DNA of 64,000 nt from Bradyrhizobium canariense (GCF_019402665.1 NZ_VSST01000013.1:128848-192847), one strand, 5' to 3'. Positions 1-11,452 are shown, numbered from the stretch's first letter. Translations and numbers: made by a program. The notes: generated by a model from the sequence alone, not told the origin.

Positions 1-528
1 CTGCGCGAACGTGCCCTGGGTCGTGAGGATCCCGGAGATGTACTCGTTGTTGAACAGCACCGGCTTTAACCCCGGCGGCGTACGGCTGGCGACGATCGAC
101 AGCACGCCGTCCTTGACCTTGAACGGATCGAGCCCGAGCGGCGCCAAGGCGCGCCCGGCGTAGCGCGGATCGACATAGATCTGTTGCTCGCCATTGGCGC
201 TGGTCTTGCGCTTGAAGTCGGAGCCGTCGCCGCCCCAGTAGCGCGCCTCCGGCCAGGCCGCACCACCGGCGTAGTGCGACACCCAGCGTCCGTTCGCCAG
301 CGGATGCTCGTCAAAATCCTCGTTGAAGGTCCGGCGCAGCGGCAAGAAGACCAGCGAGGCCGGATTGACCGTCTCCAGCCGGCGGCACTCGATGGTGGAG
401 GGATCAGTCGTGACCTGCAGCGACATGCTCACCGGGGCAGCATCGAGATCGTCCTGCGCGATGCCCGGCGCAGGCACAATGCAGAGACCGATCGCAGCCA
501 GAGCGCCCCTCGTCAAACGCTCCATCAT
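1..528 (-). CDS. Secreted glycoside hydrolase family 16-like protein (5' part)
   Basis: An open frame runs from ATG at 528 (second ATG at 525) to the window edge without a stop, giving the first 176 residues. Residues 1-24 look like a Sec signal peptide ending around GIA/Q. The rest has the feel of a GH16 N-terminal strand region: a FNEDFDE start, W83 in NGRW, and a YISGILTT.GTF segment like the one that precedes the catalytic strand in beta-glucanases of this family. The catalytic ExDxxE motif would lie beyond the window, so activity cannot be judged. The family call is by resemblance only; another jelly-roll glycan-binding protein is possible. Confidence 0.6.
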   Translation of the reverse strand, partial: MMERLTRGALAAIGLCIVPAPGIAQDDLDAAPVSMSLQVTTDPSTIECRRLETVNPASLVFLPLRRTFNEDFDEHPLANGRWVSHYAGGAAWPEARYWGGDGSDFKRKTSANGEQQIYVDPRYAGRALAPLGLDPFKVKDGVLSIVASRTPPGLKPVLFNNEYISGILTTQGTFAQ

Positions 529-826
529 CACCGCACTTCGAAGATGCCAGAGGAAAGGCTGAGGTTAGCTCGCTCATGTCGGGACGGGCAAGAGCAGGCC
601 CGCGACCGCGCGCCAATTCGGGAGCGCCGCTTGCACACGCGATCCAGATTTTCGTGCACTTACAAAATGGGACGCCTAGGGCGCGGAAGGCGAGCGGCAG
701 GCTCCTGCCGGGGACGGAACTCGGAGCGCCGGCATCCGTTCAGAGTTGAGGCCGGATGTCGCGCGGGCGCCAGTTGTCCGCGACAGACATATCCCGGTCC
801 CGCCACAGCACGAGGGGAGAATAGTC
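529..826. other. Intergenic region between divergent GH16-like and dodecin genes
   Basis: 298 bases between two divergent genes, so promoters for both should lie here. I see no convincing -35/-10 pair, hairpin or repeat. Open frames across it carry no recognisable protein features. Confidence 0.4.
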
Positions 827-1048
827 ATGGCCACAAGCGAGACGGATCACGTCTACAAGATCCTGGAACTGGTCGGATCGTCCGAGACCTCGATCGAGGA
901 TGCGATCAAGAACGCGGTCAGCCGTGCCGCCAAGACCGTTCGCGAGATGAAATGGTTCGAGGTGGTGCAAACGCGCGGCCATATCGAGAAGGGCGCCGTG
1001 CGCCACTACCAGGTGACGCTACGCGTCGGCTTCACGCTGGATGAGTGA
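827..1048 (+). CDS. Dodecin family protein
   Basis: Codes for 73 residues, the usual size for dodecin, a small cytosolic flavin-storing protein that assembles as a dodecamer. The order is typical: [14 protein letters not shown] at the start, a helix [15 protein letters not shown], then [12 protein letters not shown] with the conserved Trp that stacks on flavin, and a C-terminal strand YQVTLRVGF. The ATG at 827 is preceded by GAGGGGAG at 812-819; a longer in-frame start at 746 has no ribosome site and adds residues foreign to the family. It overlaps no neighbour in its correct form and is probably monocistronic. Confidence 0.9.
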   Translation: MATSETDHVYKILELVGSSETSIEDAIKNAVSRAAKTVREMKWFEVVQTRGHIEKGAVRHYQVTLRVGFTLDE

Positions 1049-1215
1049 GGCAGAAAGCCCGGGCGAAGCCGACACCTGAGGCCAGCCTGGTTAGCTCGAC
1101 AATAGCCCGTCAGTTGTCGAGGACTGTTCCGACCGGAAGCGCACAATCCGCGCGGATGTTGCAACAGCCCGTTAAGGCCAAAGTGAGAGGTTTGCGCCGA
1201 AATGGAGCAAGCCTG

Positions 1216-3120
1216 ATGACCACGGGCCGAGAACTCGGAAAGACGCGCCTTCCGCTCTGGGCGGCGGGTTTCGTCATCCTGACCTGCTTCGCCATCCTCG
1301 GCTTGAGCGGCTGGCGCGAATGGGAAACCCGCAACGCCGAACTCAGGAACGCCGAGATCGATGTCGCCAATCTGGCGCATTCGCTGATCCAGCACGCGGA
1401 CGACACGTTCGAACTCGTTGATACGATCCTCGTAGGCCTGGTCCATCGGCTCGAACTCGACGGGACGGGTCCGGACACGATCACCAAGCTTCAGGCCTAT
1501 CTGCCGACACGGAAATCATCGGACCGCATCCGCGGCATCTTCGTTTATGACGCGACCGGGCAGTGGCTGGCTACGACCGAGCACCTCGATTTCTCCAAGC
1601 TCAACAACAGCGACCGCGAATATTTCCAGCGTCATCGTGACTCGCCCGAGATGGGCACGTTGATCGGATCGCCCGTGAAGAGCCGAGCCGGGGGCCAATG
1701 GGTCGTCACCGCGTCCCGCCGGATCAACGATGCGGACGGCGGCTTCGCCGGCGTTGCCCTGCTCACGATCGACGTCAGCTATTTCGTTACGTTCTACGAG
1801 CGGTTTGACATCGGTACGAACGGCTCGGCATCGCTGCTCAACGATAGCGGCATCATGCTGGCGCGCAGCCGCGACGAGAGCGGCGCCTTTGTCGGACGCG
1901 ACCTGTCCAATGCGCCCTTATTCAAGGGATGGGAAAGCCGTCCCGCCGCAGCAGTCTACTACTTCAAGTCGCCGCTCGATGGCGTCCAGCGGCTGAGCTA
2001 TTACCAACGCAGCAGCCGCTATCCCCTGATGGTGTTGGCGAGCAAGTCGCGGGACGACGTGCTGGCGCCCTGGCGGCAAGCCGCGGCTGCGCGCAGCACC
2101 TTCGTCCTAGGCCTCGTGCTGCTGATCGCGGTGATTGGCTTCTACCTGGTCCGTCAACTCGTGCAGCGGCAGCGCATGGCCCAGGCCCTCGTCGTCAACG
2201 AAGCAAACTTCCGCCTGTTGGCCGAGCAATCCAGCGACATGGTGACCCGGATCGGGCTCGACAACCGGCTGCTCTACGTTTCCCCCTCCTGCGTACGCAT
2301 CACGGGCTGGTCCTCTGACGAACTGCTGGCCACCTCGGCCCTGGCCGGCATTCACGCCGACGACATCGAGCGGGTTGAGCAGGCCATCGCCGCGCTTAAG
2401 AATGGCGAGGCCGAGGAGGCGCGGTTCGTCTATCGCCAGCGTCATCGCGACAAGGGCGAGATCTGGGCGGAGGCGGCGTTGCACGTGACCCTGGCATCGG
2501 ACAGCGGCGAGATCGACGGCGTCGTCGCGGTGGTGCGCGACATGACCGAGCAGAAGGACCTTCAGGACAAGCTCGCCTCGCTTGCGACGACCGACGGCCT
2601 CACCGGGCTCGCCAATCGACGCGCATTCGACGAGCGCCTCGCTGATGAATGGGCGCGGGCCCGGCGCGACGGCTCGCAGCTCTCGCTCCTGTTGATCGAT
2701 GTCGATCATTTCAAGAAATTCAACGACCAATATGGCCATCTGGCGGGTGACGGATGCCTGCGCGCGCTGGCCCGGATCCTATCAGCGCACACCAAGCGCC
2801 CGGCCGATCTCGCGGCGCGCTATGGTGGCGAAGAATTCGCCGTGCTGTTGCCGAACACCGGTCCCGAGGGCTGCGCCGAGGTCGGCGATGGGATTCGCCA
2901 GGCCCTGCAAGATCTCGCCATGCTGCATGCGCAAAGTCCCCCCTCCCGCCTGGTGACTGCAAGCATTGGCGGCGCGACGAGCCTTCCATCCCAAACCACG
3001 ACGGACTGCAGCACGCTGGTCGCCGCCGCCGACCGCGCGCTGTACGCCGCCAAGGACAACGGCCGTGACCGGCTGGTGATGTCGGGACAGGTCGTCCCCT
3101 GGCCCGCCAGGAGCGCGTGA
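1216..3120 (+). CDS. Membrane-bound diguanylate cyclase (Cache-like sensor, PAS, GGDEF)
   Basis: 634 residues if started at ATG 1216, which has GGAG 8 bases upstream; a longer frame opens at 1045 but its first 57 residues are not protein-like. Order: membrane helix about 12-33, periplasmic region of about 260 residues of the dCache type, second helix about 293-316, a PAS domain from about 330 (ANFRLLAEQSSDMV) with PAC segment, and a GGDEF domain. The active-site motif is GGEEF at about 537-541, and an RPAD sequence five residues before it forms an intact RxxD inhibitory site. It should make cyclic-di-GMP in response to an external ligand and be product-inhibited. No EAL domain is present. Confidence 0.9.
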   Translation: MTTGRELGKTRLPLWAAGFVILTCFAILGLSGWREWETRNAELRNAEIDVANLAHSLIQHADDTFELVDTILVGLVHRLELDGTGPDTITKLQAYLPTRKSSDRIRGIFVYDATGQWLATTEHLDFSKLNNSDREYFQRHRDSPEMGTLIGSPVKSRAGGQWVVTASRRINDADGGFAGVALLTIDVSYFVTFYERFDIGTNGSASLLNDSGIMLARSRDESGAFVGRDLSNAPLFKGWESRPAAAVYYFKSPLDGVQRLSYYQRSSRYPLMVLASKSRDDVLAPWRQAAAARSTFVLGLVLLIAVIGFYLVRQLVQRQRMAQALVVNEANFRLLAEQSSDMVTRIGLDNRLLYVSPSCVRITGWSSDELLATSALAGIHADDIERVEQAIAALKNGEAEEARFVYRQRHRDKGEIWAEAALHVTLASDSGEIDGVVAVVRDMTEQKDLQDKLASLATTDGLTGLANRRAFDERLADEWARARRDGSQLSLLLIDVDHFKKFNDQYGHLAGDGCLRALARILSAHTKRPADLAARYGGEEFAVLLPNTGPEGCAEVGDGIRQALQDLAMLHAQSPPSRLVTASIGGATSLPSQTTTDCSTLVAAADRALYAAKDNGRDRLVMSGQVVPWPARSA

Positions 3121-3171
3121 CGGATCGACCGTTGCCCCGGATTTGTCGCCCGCGCTCCAGCGCGGTATGGC

Positions 3172-3834
3172 TTGGATCACGGCCGGATGGTCGGCCAATC
3201 CGAGAGTGCTGCTGTGACTGGTAAAATCAAACTCGTCCTCTTCGACATGGACAATGTCCTCTGCGACTACGACAGGGCAAAGCGTGTCGCATGGCTGGCG
3301 AAGCTTGCGGGGACCACGAGCGAATCCGTCCACAAGGCGATCTGGGACAGCGGCTTCGAGCTGCTCGGCGATTCCGGCACTCTCGACGCCGCGGACTATT
3401 TGCGGGGCTTCGGCGACCGCATCGGCTATCCGCTGTCACTGGACGAGTGGATCGAGGCGCGACGCCGTTCGATGCAGGCCGATCGTGCGATGCTGGAGAT
3501 TGCCGGCAGCTTGCGGCAAACCATCGACATTGCCGTCCTGACCAACAACACCACGCTGGTCGCCGACCATATCGCTGCGCTGCTGCCGGAATTGCCGCCG
3601 CTGTTCGGCTCCCGAATCTATGCCTCGGCCCGGTTCAAGACGGCGAAGCCGGACCCGCGCTGCTTCCGCCTTTGTCTGTCGGAGCTCGACGTCAAACCGG
3701 AGAGCGTCCTGTTCGTCGACGATCTCATGCCCAATGTCGCCGGCGCGCGAGAGGCGGGTCTGTTCGCGCATCACCACACCTCGGTTGAGGCTTTCAGGCA
3801 GGCCCTTTCGGAGCACGGCCTGCTTCAAGCATGA
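3172..3834 (+). CDS. HAD-superfamily hydrolase (class IA)
   Basis: About 206-220 residues depending on the start. Motif I is LFDMDNVL, with the nucleophile and acid-base Asp; motif II is the VLTNNT stretch; motif III is the Lys of KTAKPDPRCF; motif IV is FVDDLMPNVAGAREAG. A short helical cap lies between motifs I and II. This layout is that of small phosphatases and phosphoglucomutase-like HAD proteins; substrate cannot be read from sequence. ATG 3172 is the longest start; a GTG near 3214 just before the first strand is also plausible. It ends facing the ABC operon with only 31 bases between. Confidence 0.8.
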   Translation: MDHGRMVGQSESAAVTGKIKLVLFDMDNVLCDYDRAKRVAWLAKLAGTTSESVHKAIWDSGFELLGDSGTLDAADYLRGFGDRIGYPLSLDEWIEARRRSMQADRAMLEIAGSLRQTIDIAVLTNNTTLVADHIAALLPELPPLFGSRIYASARFKTAKPDPRCFRLCLSELDVKPESVLFVDDLMPNVAGAREAGLFAHHHTSVEAFRQALSEHGLLQA

Positions 3835-3865
3835 ATGCGTGCTCCGCATTTCTCGGCGTCAGGCG

Positions 3866-4830
3866 TCAGGCGAGATGGCACGCCACGAAGTGCCCGCCCG
3901 CTCCTTCCTTCAGCTCCGGTGCGCTTTCTGCGCAACGCGGCTGGGCGATGGGACAGCGGGTGTGAAAGTGGCAGCCCGACGGCGGCTTCATCGGGCTCGG
4001 AACGTCGCCCTTGAGGCGGATGCGCTCGCGCTTGAGCTTGGGATCGGGCACCGGCACCGCTGATAACAGCGCCCTCGTGTAGGGATGCTGCGGATTGCGG
4101 TAGAGGTCGCTGGCCTTGGCGAGCTCGACGATACGGCCAAGATACATCACCGCGACGCGGTCGGAGATGTGCTCGACCACCGACAAATCGTGCGCGACGA
4201 AGAGATAGGTGAGGTTCAGCTCGGCCTGGAGATCTTCCAGCAAGTTGATGACCTGCGCCTGGATCGAGACGTCGAGCGCAGACACCGGTTCGTCGCAGAC
4301 GATCAGTTTCGGCTCGACTGCGAGCGCACGCGCGATCACGATGCGTTGGCGCTGACCGCCGGAGAATTCATGCGGATAGCGACGCATGTGCTCGGCCTTG
4401 AGCCCGACCTTCACCAGCAGGCTCGCGACGCGATCTTCACGCTCCTTGGCCGATGAGCCGAGCTTATGGATGACGAGGGCTTCGCCGAGGATGGCGCCGA
4501 CCGTCATGCGCGGATTGAGAGAGGCGAACGGATCCTGGAACACAAGCTGCATGTTCCGCCGCATCGCGCGCAAATCGTTGCCGCCGAGCTGGCGGACATC
4601 CTGACCGTCGAAAACGACCTCGCCGTCGGTCGGCTCGATCAGGCGCAGCACGCAGCGTCCGGTCGTCGACTTGCCGCAGCCGGATTCGCCGACGAGGCCG
4701 AGCGTCTCGCCGCGGTTGACCGAGAACGAGACCCCATCGACGGCATAAACGCTGCCGACCTGACGCGACAGCAGGCCGCCGTGCACGGGGAAATATTTCT
4801 TCAGGCCGCTGACGCGGAGCAAGGGCTCGG

Positions 4831-4834
<4 letters not shown>
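3866..4834 (-). CDS. Oligopeptide/dipeptide ABC transporter ATP-binding protein (DppF/OppF type)
   Basis: 322 residues, normal for the family. Walker A is [12 protein letters not shown] near residue 50, the Q-loop follows, the signature is FSGGQRQRI and Walker B is [12 protein letters not shown]. The C-terminal extension contains the CHFHTRCP cysteine cluster found in Opp/Dpp ATPases. It is the last gene of a five-gene minus-strand importer operon: its ATG overlaps the stop of the preceding ATPase by four bases (ATGA at 4831-4834), which indicates translational coupling. Which peptide or peptide-like compound it imports is not shown by the sequence. Confidence 0.93.
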
Positions 4835-5825
<991 letters not shown>

Positions 5826-5826
<1 letters not shown>

Positions 5827-6743
5827 CAGATCACCCGCCGCGCATCGAGCGCGTCACGCAGGCCGTCGCCGATGAAGTTGATGGCGACCACCGCGATGAA
5901 GATCGCGCCGCCCGGAAACAGCGCCCAGTGCGGGCCGATGTCGAGAAAGTCTTTCGCGTCATAAAGCAGCCGGCCCCAGGTCGGCGTATCCGGAGGGAAG
6001 CCGAGGCCGAGGAAGGACAGTGTCGATTCCGCGATGATGGCTGCGGCCACGTCGATGGTTCCGGCGATGATCACCGGACCCAGCGCATTGGGCAGGATAT
6101 GGCGCACCACCTGCCGCACCGGGCTTGCCCCGAGCGCGCGCGCGGCTTCGACGAATTCCTTCTCCCGGATCGACAGGAACTGGGCGCGGACGAGGCGCGC
6201 GACCGGCATCCAGCGCAAGCCACCGATCACGAGCACGATCAGGATGAAAATGCCGCCCTCGGGGCCGAAAGCGGCCTTCAGCCCATCGCGGAAGAGATAG
6301 ATCAGCAGCAGCAGCAGGGGCAATTGCGGCAGCGACAAAAAGAGATCGGTGAGCCACATCAGCCCATGACCGAGCGCACCGCGCGACATGCCGGCGAGCG
6401 CGCCGATCAGCACCCCGACAAATACCGAGACCAGCATCGCCGCGAGGCCGACCGCAAGCGAGATGCGCCCGCCATAGATCATGCGGGCGAGGATGTCCTG
6501 CCCGAGATCGTCGGTGCCGAAGGGATGGGCCAGCGACGGCCCCTGCATGCCCGCCACGATGTCGATGTCGTCGATCTTGACCCGCCAGATAAAGGGGCCG
6601 ACCACCACCGCCAGGATCAGAACGAGGAGCAGGAACGCGCTGACGACGGCAAGCTTGTGGCGGCTATAGCGCCGCCACGTCTCGCGCCAGGGCGAGTAGA
6701 CGCGCCGCTCAGCGGAGGGAGATGCGAGGGTCAAGCCAGCCAT
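5826..6743 (-). CDS. Peptide-type ABC transporter permease (DppC/OppC type)
   Basis: About 305 residues from ATG 6743. A frame open to 6788 adds 15 residues of low plausibility; the chosen start gives [14 protein letters not shown] followed by the [15 protein letters not shown] helix typical of DppC N-termini. Several membrane helices follow. The cytoplasmic EAA loop ([21 protein letters not shown]) that docks onto the ATPases is present. It overlaps the upstream permease gene by 35 bases. Confidence 0.9.
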
Positions 6744-7668
6744 AAAGAACGTCCGCGATGAGGTTGAACAGCACGACCAGGCACGCAAAGACGAAGGTGA
6801 CGGCCATCACCACCGGCGTGTCGTTGGAAAGGATGGAGGAGATCAGCAGCGAGCCGATGCCGGGAATGCGGAAAATCTGCTCGGTGACGATGGCGCCGCC
6901 GAACACCGCCGGGATTTGCAACGCAATCAGCGTGACGACCGGGATCATCGCGTTGCGCATCACGTGCTTGATGATCACCCGCCGCTGGCCGATGCCCTTG
7001 GCGCGCGCGGTGGTGACGTAGTCCAGCCGGATCACGTCCAGCATCGCCGAGCGCACGAAACGCGTCATCGAGGCAGCCTGGAACAGGCCGAGCACCGCCA
7101 CCGGCATGATCGCCTGACGGATCATCTCCAGCACCCAGTGAATACCCGTGCCCTTGATGTCGGTCGTGTAGACGAAAGGCAGCCAGTCCAGCGTGACCGA
7201 GAAGATCAGGATGAACAGGATGCCGGTGAAGAAGGTCGGCAGCGAGAAGCCGACAAAGGCGAGCGTGTTGGCGACCTGGTCGAACAGCGAATAAGGTTTC
7301 GTTGCGGCATAGACCCCGACCGGGATCGCGATCAGGAGCGCCAGGATCTGCGCCGAGCCGATCACATAGAGCGTCGTTGGCAGTCGCTGGAGAATGAGCG
7401 TGTCGACGTTCATCCGGCTGACGAAGGAGAAACCCCAGTCGCCGTGCAGCATGGCGTTGAGCCAGTGCAGGTAACGAAGGTAGATCGGATCGTCGAGGCC
7501 GAACTTCGCCCGAAGCGCGAGAGCGACTTCGGGCGGCACGTTCGGATTGGTCGCCAGCTCCGAGAAGGGATCGCCCGGGGCTAGTGCGAGCACGACGAAC
7601 AGCACGAGCGAAATTCCGAGCAGGCTCGGAATCGCGATCAGGAGGCGACGCAGGACATACTGGCTCAT
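6709..7668 (-). CDS. Peptide-type ABC transporter permease (DppB/OppB type)
   Basis: 319 residues starting MSQYVLRRLLIAIPSLLGIS, the standard DppB opening. Six membrane helices are visible, with the EAA-like loop TTARAKGIGQRRVIIKHVMRN between the later ones. It follows the binding-protein gene by 28 bases and forms the channel with the DppC-type permease. Confidence 0.92.
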   Translation of the reverse strand: MSQYVLRRLLIAIPSLLGISLVLFVVLALAPGDPFSELATNPNVPPEVALALRAKFGLDDPIYLRYLHWLNAMLHGDWGFSFVSRMNVDTLILQRLPTTLYVIGSAQILALLIAIPVGVYAATKPYSLFDQVANTLAFVGFSLPTFFTGILFILIFSVTLDWLPFVYTTDIKGTGIHWVLEMIRQAIMPVAVLGLFQAASMTRFVRSAMLDVIRLDYVTTARAKGIGQRRVIIKHVMRNAMIPVVTLIALQIPAVFGGAIVTEQIFRIPGIGSLLISSILSNDTPVVMAVTFVFACLVVLFNLIADVLYGWLDPRISLR

Positions 7669-7696
7669 GAAGAAGGACCGCTCTAGGCGTGCGTGA

Positions 7697-9487
7697 TCAT
7701 TCTTCGCGGTACCAGTCGAACAAATTGTCGGTCTCGTTGGCCCAGCCCGAAACCACCGGGCGCAGATTGTTGGCGGCCGCCTCGACCTTCAGGCGGTGCT
7801 GCACCGGGATGAAAACGATGTCCTGGTACATGAGATCATTGGCCTTGATGTAGAGCGCCGCGCGCTTGACCGGATCCATCTCGCCGTCGGCGGCCTGGAT
7901 GGTCGCGTCGTACTCCTTGTTGACCCAGCGCGGAAAGTTGGTGCCCTGCCACTTGTTCTCCTTGGTGGCAACGAGGTTCGAAAGGTAGCGACGCATGTGC
8001 TGCGACGGATCGGGCTGACTCAGCGGGATCTGGAACATCTCCATGTCGGCGTAGAACTTGGAATAGGTATCGGGATTGCCGACGTCGGAGGAGAAGAACA
8101 CGGAGGCGACGACCGATTTCAGCTCGACGTCGATGCCCGCCTTCTGGCAGGCCTGCTTGACGATCGCCTGCGTCTTCTGGCGCGGCCCGTTGATCGAGGT
8201 CTGATAGACGAGCTTGAGCTTCTTGCCGTCCTTTTCGCGGATGCCGTCGGCGCCCGGCTTCCAGCCGGCATCGTCGAGGATCTTCGAGGCCTTCTCGACG
8301 CTGAACTCCCACGAGGTGTTCTTGGACACGAATTTTTCGGGCCCATTGAGGAAGTTGGCGGTGGTGCGACCGGCGCGGCCGTAGATCGCCTTCTTGACCG
8401 ACTCGCGATCGATCAGCAGCGAGAGCGCCTTGCGCACCGCTGGATCAGAAAACAGCGGGTGCTTGGTCTTCATCGAGGAGCGTTCGCCATCGACCTCGGT
8501 GTTGGGGTCGGTGAAGTTCAGCGCGATGAATTCGGTGTCGCCGCCGACGGCGTAGACGGTCTTTCCCTTGCCGCCCTTCTCCAGGCGCAGCAGCACGTCG
8601 TCCTCAACCTGAATGTTCCAGCCGAAATCATACTCGCCTGTCTGGATCACCGCGCGCGCGGCAGAGACGGCATCGCCGCCGCCCTTCATCTCGATCGAAT
8701 CGAAATAGGGCCGGTTCGCCATGTGATAATCGGGATTGATCACGCCGCGGACAAGATCGCCCGGCTTGAATTCGACGAACTTGTAGGGGCCGGTGCCGAC
8801 CGGCGAGAGGTTGGTCGGCGCCTCCCGCGACTTGGACCCCATATAGTCTTTGAACAGATGTTTTGGGATGATGGTATTGGGAGCCCCGACAAAAGCGTCG
8901 GCCCAGAACGGCGTCGGCTTGTTGAACAGGATGCGGACCGTGAGGTCGTCCACCTTCTCGACCGTGATGTCGCGGAGCGTCGCGATGGTCAGTGCGGAGG
9001 TCGCCGGATCCTTGGCATATTCCCAGTTGAAGACGACGTCGTCGGCTGTGAACGGCGTGCCGTCATGCCATTTGACGCCGGGTTTGAGCTTCCAGGTCAC
9101 CGACTTGCCGTCAGCGGCGAGGCCGCCGTTCTGGATCGAGGGAATTTCGGCGGCCAGAACCAGCTTCATGTTGCCGTCGGGATCCCAACAGGCGAGCGGC
9201 TCGTAGAACAGGCGCGCGCCGTCCTGGTCCTTGGTGCCGGTGGCAAAATGCGGATTGAGCAGGGTGGGCCCCTGCCACCACAGCAGCTTGAGCGCACCAC
9301 CGCCGCCGCGCTTGCTCGGCTTGTAGGTCGAGGCGCCCTCGGCCATCGCGACGCCACCAAGCGCGAGGATCTGGTTGGCCAAAGGCGCGGTGAGACCCAC
9401 GGCAGCCAGGCGCTGAATGAAGCCGCGGCGATCCATCCGCCCGTCCTTCACGTCACCGATCATCGAACGCAGTTCTTTATCCAGCAT
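7697..9487 (-). CDS. Peptide-type ABC transporter substrate-binding protein (Tat-exported)
   Basis: About 596 residues. ATG 9487 is preferred over the open frame reaching 9655, whose first 56 residues are not signal-like. Residues 20-50 carry a twin-arginine signal, MDRRGFIQRLAAVGL, then a hydrophobic stretch, so the folded protein is exported by Tat. The mature part is a family 5 extracellular solute-binding protein: the VTWKLKPGVKWHDGTPFTADDVVF segment pattern is diagnostic of DppA/OppA relatives. First gene of the importer operon. A Tat signal on a DppA-like protein is known in rhizobia but less common than a Sec signal. Confidence 0.9.
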   Translation of the reverse strand: MLDKELRSMIGDVKDGRMDRRGFIQRLAAVGLTAPLANQILALGGVAMAEGASTYKPSKRGGGGALKLLWWQGPTLLNPHFATGTKDQDGARLFYEPLACWDPDGNMKLVLAAEIPSIQNGGLAADGKSVTWKLKPGVKWHDGTPFTADDVVFNWEYAKDPATSALTIATLRDITVEKVDDLTVRILFNKPTPFWADAFVGAPNTIIPKHLFKDYMGSKSREAPTNLSPVGTGPYKFVEFKPGDLVRGVINPDYHMANRPYFDSIEMKGGGDAVSAARAVIQTGEYDFGWNIQVEDDVLLRLEKGGKGKTVYAVGGDTEFIALNFTDPNTEVDGERSSMKTKHPLFSDPAVRKALSLLIDRESVKKAIYGRAGRTTANFLNGPEKFVSKNTSWEFSVEKASKILDDAGWKPGADGIREKDGKKLKLVYQTSINGPRQKTQAIVKQACQKAGIDVELKSVVASVFFSSDVGNPDTYSKFYADMEMFQIPLSQPDPSQHMRRYLSNLVATKENKWQGTNFPRWVNKEYDATIQAADGEMDPVKRAALYIKANDLMYQDIVFIPVQHRLKVEAAANNLRPVVSGWANETDNLFDWYREE

Positions 9488-9748
9488 GGTTGTCCCCGTC
9501 TGGTTCCCGTATGGATGCAGGCGGTCGCGCGAGGCGACCACCGGGATTGGCTGGCGGTAGATGGCACACCGAATGGGGTGCGCGTCAACTGCGACCGTGT
9601 GTATGCAAACGGTCTTCTGACTGTCTGTTGGGCAAAACCATATTCCGCAGCCCATCCGTTCGGCAATCCAGCATCAAAACACGCTGAATTCCGCGCTGCA
9701 CTGCAGAAAATTTGGTCGCCGCATCAGACGAAGTATCGAGGCGAAATT

Positions 9749-11167
9749 CTACGCCACGGACATGTCGAGCGGCGGCGCGACGTGGTCTGGCAGCGGGCAG
9801 ACGTAAGGCGTCTTGGCCGTCCGCTTCTCGAGGTCAGCCTTGGCAGCCTTGATCAGCTCCGGGTCCGTCAGCGCCTTGATGCCGATGCCGGCCATCGCCT
9901 TAGCGGCCTGCACCATGGCCTTGTGCGCATGCGCGCTCTTGCCCTGCGCGACCACCTGCCAGGTGTGGAAGGGCGTGCCGATTGCAACCGTGGGTGCGTG
10001 GACCTGCACGGTCGGCACGACCCAGCTCACGTCGCCGACGTCGGTCGAGCCGACCAGCGGATTGCGCTTGGCATCGAGTGGCACCAGGAAGTCAGCCAGC
10101 GGCCCGTCGGTCGGCTCCATGCCGATCGCGTAATAGACCGACTCGATGTCCTTGTCGCTCAGCGTCGCGCGGATCTCCGTGGCAAAGCCCTTGTCCGCGT
10201 CGTCGAAATGCGGCGGTCCGAGTTCTTCCATGACCCGGTGCAGCGCCTGCTCCAGCGGCGTGTTCGGCAGGATGTTGGAGACCGCGGAGATGATCTTCAT
10301 CTCGACCTTGGTCTCGGTCATGAGCGCCGCGCCCTCCGCGATCTTGCTCACGCGTCCAACCAGCTCGTTCATGCCGGGCAGATCACGGGCACGGATCGAA
10401 TAGCGCACGCGTGCATGCGCCTGCACCACGTTCGGGGCGATGCCGCCGGTGTCGAGCAGCGCGTAGTGCACGCGCGCGTCGCTCGGCATGTGCTCGCGCA
10501 TATAGTTCACGCCGACATTCATCAGCTCCACAGCGTCGAGCGCGGAGCGGCCGAGATGCGGCGAGGCTGCCGCATGCGAGGTGCGGCCGGTGAAGATGAA
10601 ATCGGCGCGGGTGTTGGCGAGTGACGGCGTCACCGCGACTTCCCAGAAGCTGTGCGGATGCCAGGTGATGGCGATGTCGGCGTCTTCAAATGCACCGGAG
10701 CGTACCATGAACGCTTTTGCCGCGCCGCCTTCCTCGGCGGGGCAGCCGTAATAGCGCACGCGGCCCGGCACCTTGTTCTCGGCGAGCCAGTCCTTCACCG
10801 CGGTCGCGGCGAGGAGAGCTGCGGAACCGAGCAGATTGTGGCCGCAGCCATGACCGTGGCCGCCGGTCTCGACCGGACGATGCTCCGCGACGCCCGCCTC
10901 CTGGCTCAGGCCCGGCAGCGCGTCATATTCCCCCATGAAGGCAATGACCGGTCCGCCCTCGCCCCATTCGCCCATCACCGCGGTCGGAATGCCCGCGAGC
11001 TGCTCGGTGATGCGAAAACCCTGATGACGCAACTCGGCGAGATGTTCTGCGGCGGACCGCGCCTCGGTGTAGCAGACCTCGGGCATGCCCCAGACCTTGT
11101 CGCTGAGGTCGATGAAACGTGCCTTGATCGTGTCGATGCCACGCCAGATGTCGCTGCGGTTGTCCAT
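9749..11167 (-). CDS. M20D family amidohydrolase/peptidase (AbgB-like)
   Basis: About 472 residues from ATG 11167; an open frame to 11296 and an ATG at 11221 exist, but residues before MDNRSDIWRGID look non-coding. The metal-binding GHGHGCGHNLLG motif, GEYDALPGL before it, and HAAASPHLGRSALDAVEL of the dimerisation domain mark the M20D family that contains aminobenzoyl-glutamate hydrolase subunit B and indole-acetyl-amino-acid hydrolases. It lies 261 bases upstream of the peptide-importer operon in the same orientation, so it may process what that importer brings in; that link is inference. The substrate is unknown. Confidence 0.85.
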   Translation of the reverse strand: MDNRSDIWRGIDTIKARFIDLSDKVWGMPEVCYTEARSAAEHLAELRHQGFRITEQLAGIPTAVMGEWGEGGPVIAFMGEYDALPGLSQEAGVAEHRPVETGGHGHGCGHNLLGSAALLAATAVKDWLAENKVPGRVRYYGCPAEEGGAAKAFMVRSGAFEDADIAITWHPHSFWEVAVTPSLANTRADFIFTGRTSHAAASPHLGRSALDAVELMNVGVNYMREHMPSDARVHYALLDTGGIAPNVVQAHARVRYSIRARDLPGMNELVGRVSKIAEGAALMTETKVEMKIISAVSNILPNTPLEQALHRVMEELGPPHFDDADKGFATEIRATLSDKDIESVYYAIGMEPTDGPLADFLVPLDAKRNPLVGSTDVGDVSWVVPTVQVHAPTVAIGTPFHTWQVVAQGKSAHAHKAMVQAAKAMAGIGIKALTDPELIKAAKADLEKRTAKTPYVCPLPDHVAPPLDMSVA

Positions 11168-11452
11168 GCTTCGGTCCGTGATCCCTGGGTCAAACGAAGC
11201 GGCAATGGTTAGCAGCTTCATTGTACGGCGCCTAGCACCTCGCCGGACAGCAGCCATGCGGTCAATGCCGGAGAGCCGCCCGACCGACCCGTGCATGAAC
11301 CGGTCCTGTGCCTTTCAAAGATTTCATACGGCGTTCTCTGGAATAGTTGGGAACGAGGCTTTCAAGACGGCCTCCTCCGGCCTAAATTATCGGTGCTTCG
11401 CGTGTCGTTCCGCTAGCCACGGCGGAGCGATGCTCTCAGCCAGGAGAACTCC

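Noticed and set aside
7796..10624. 942-codon open frame on the plus strand
   Set aside because: It lies antisense to the binding-protein and amidohydrolase genes, which have clear motifs; high G+C gives long spurious frames on the opposite strand.
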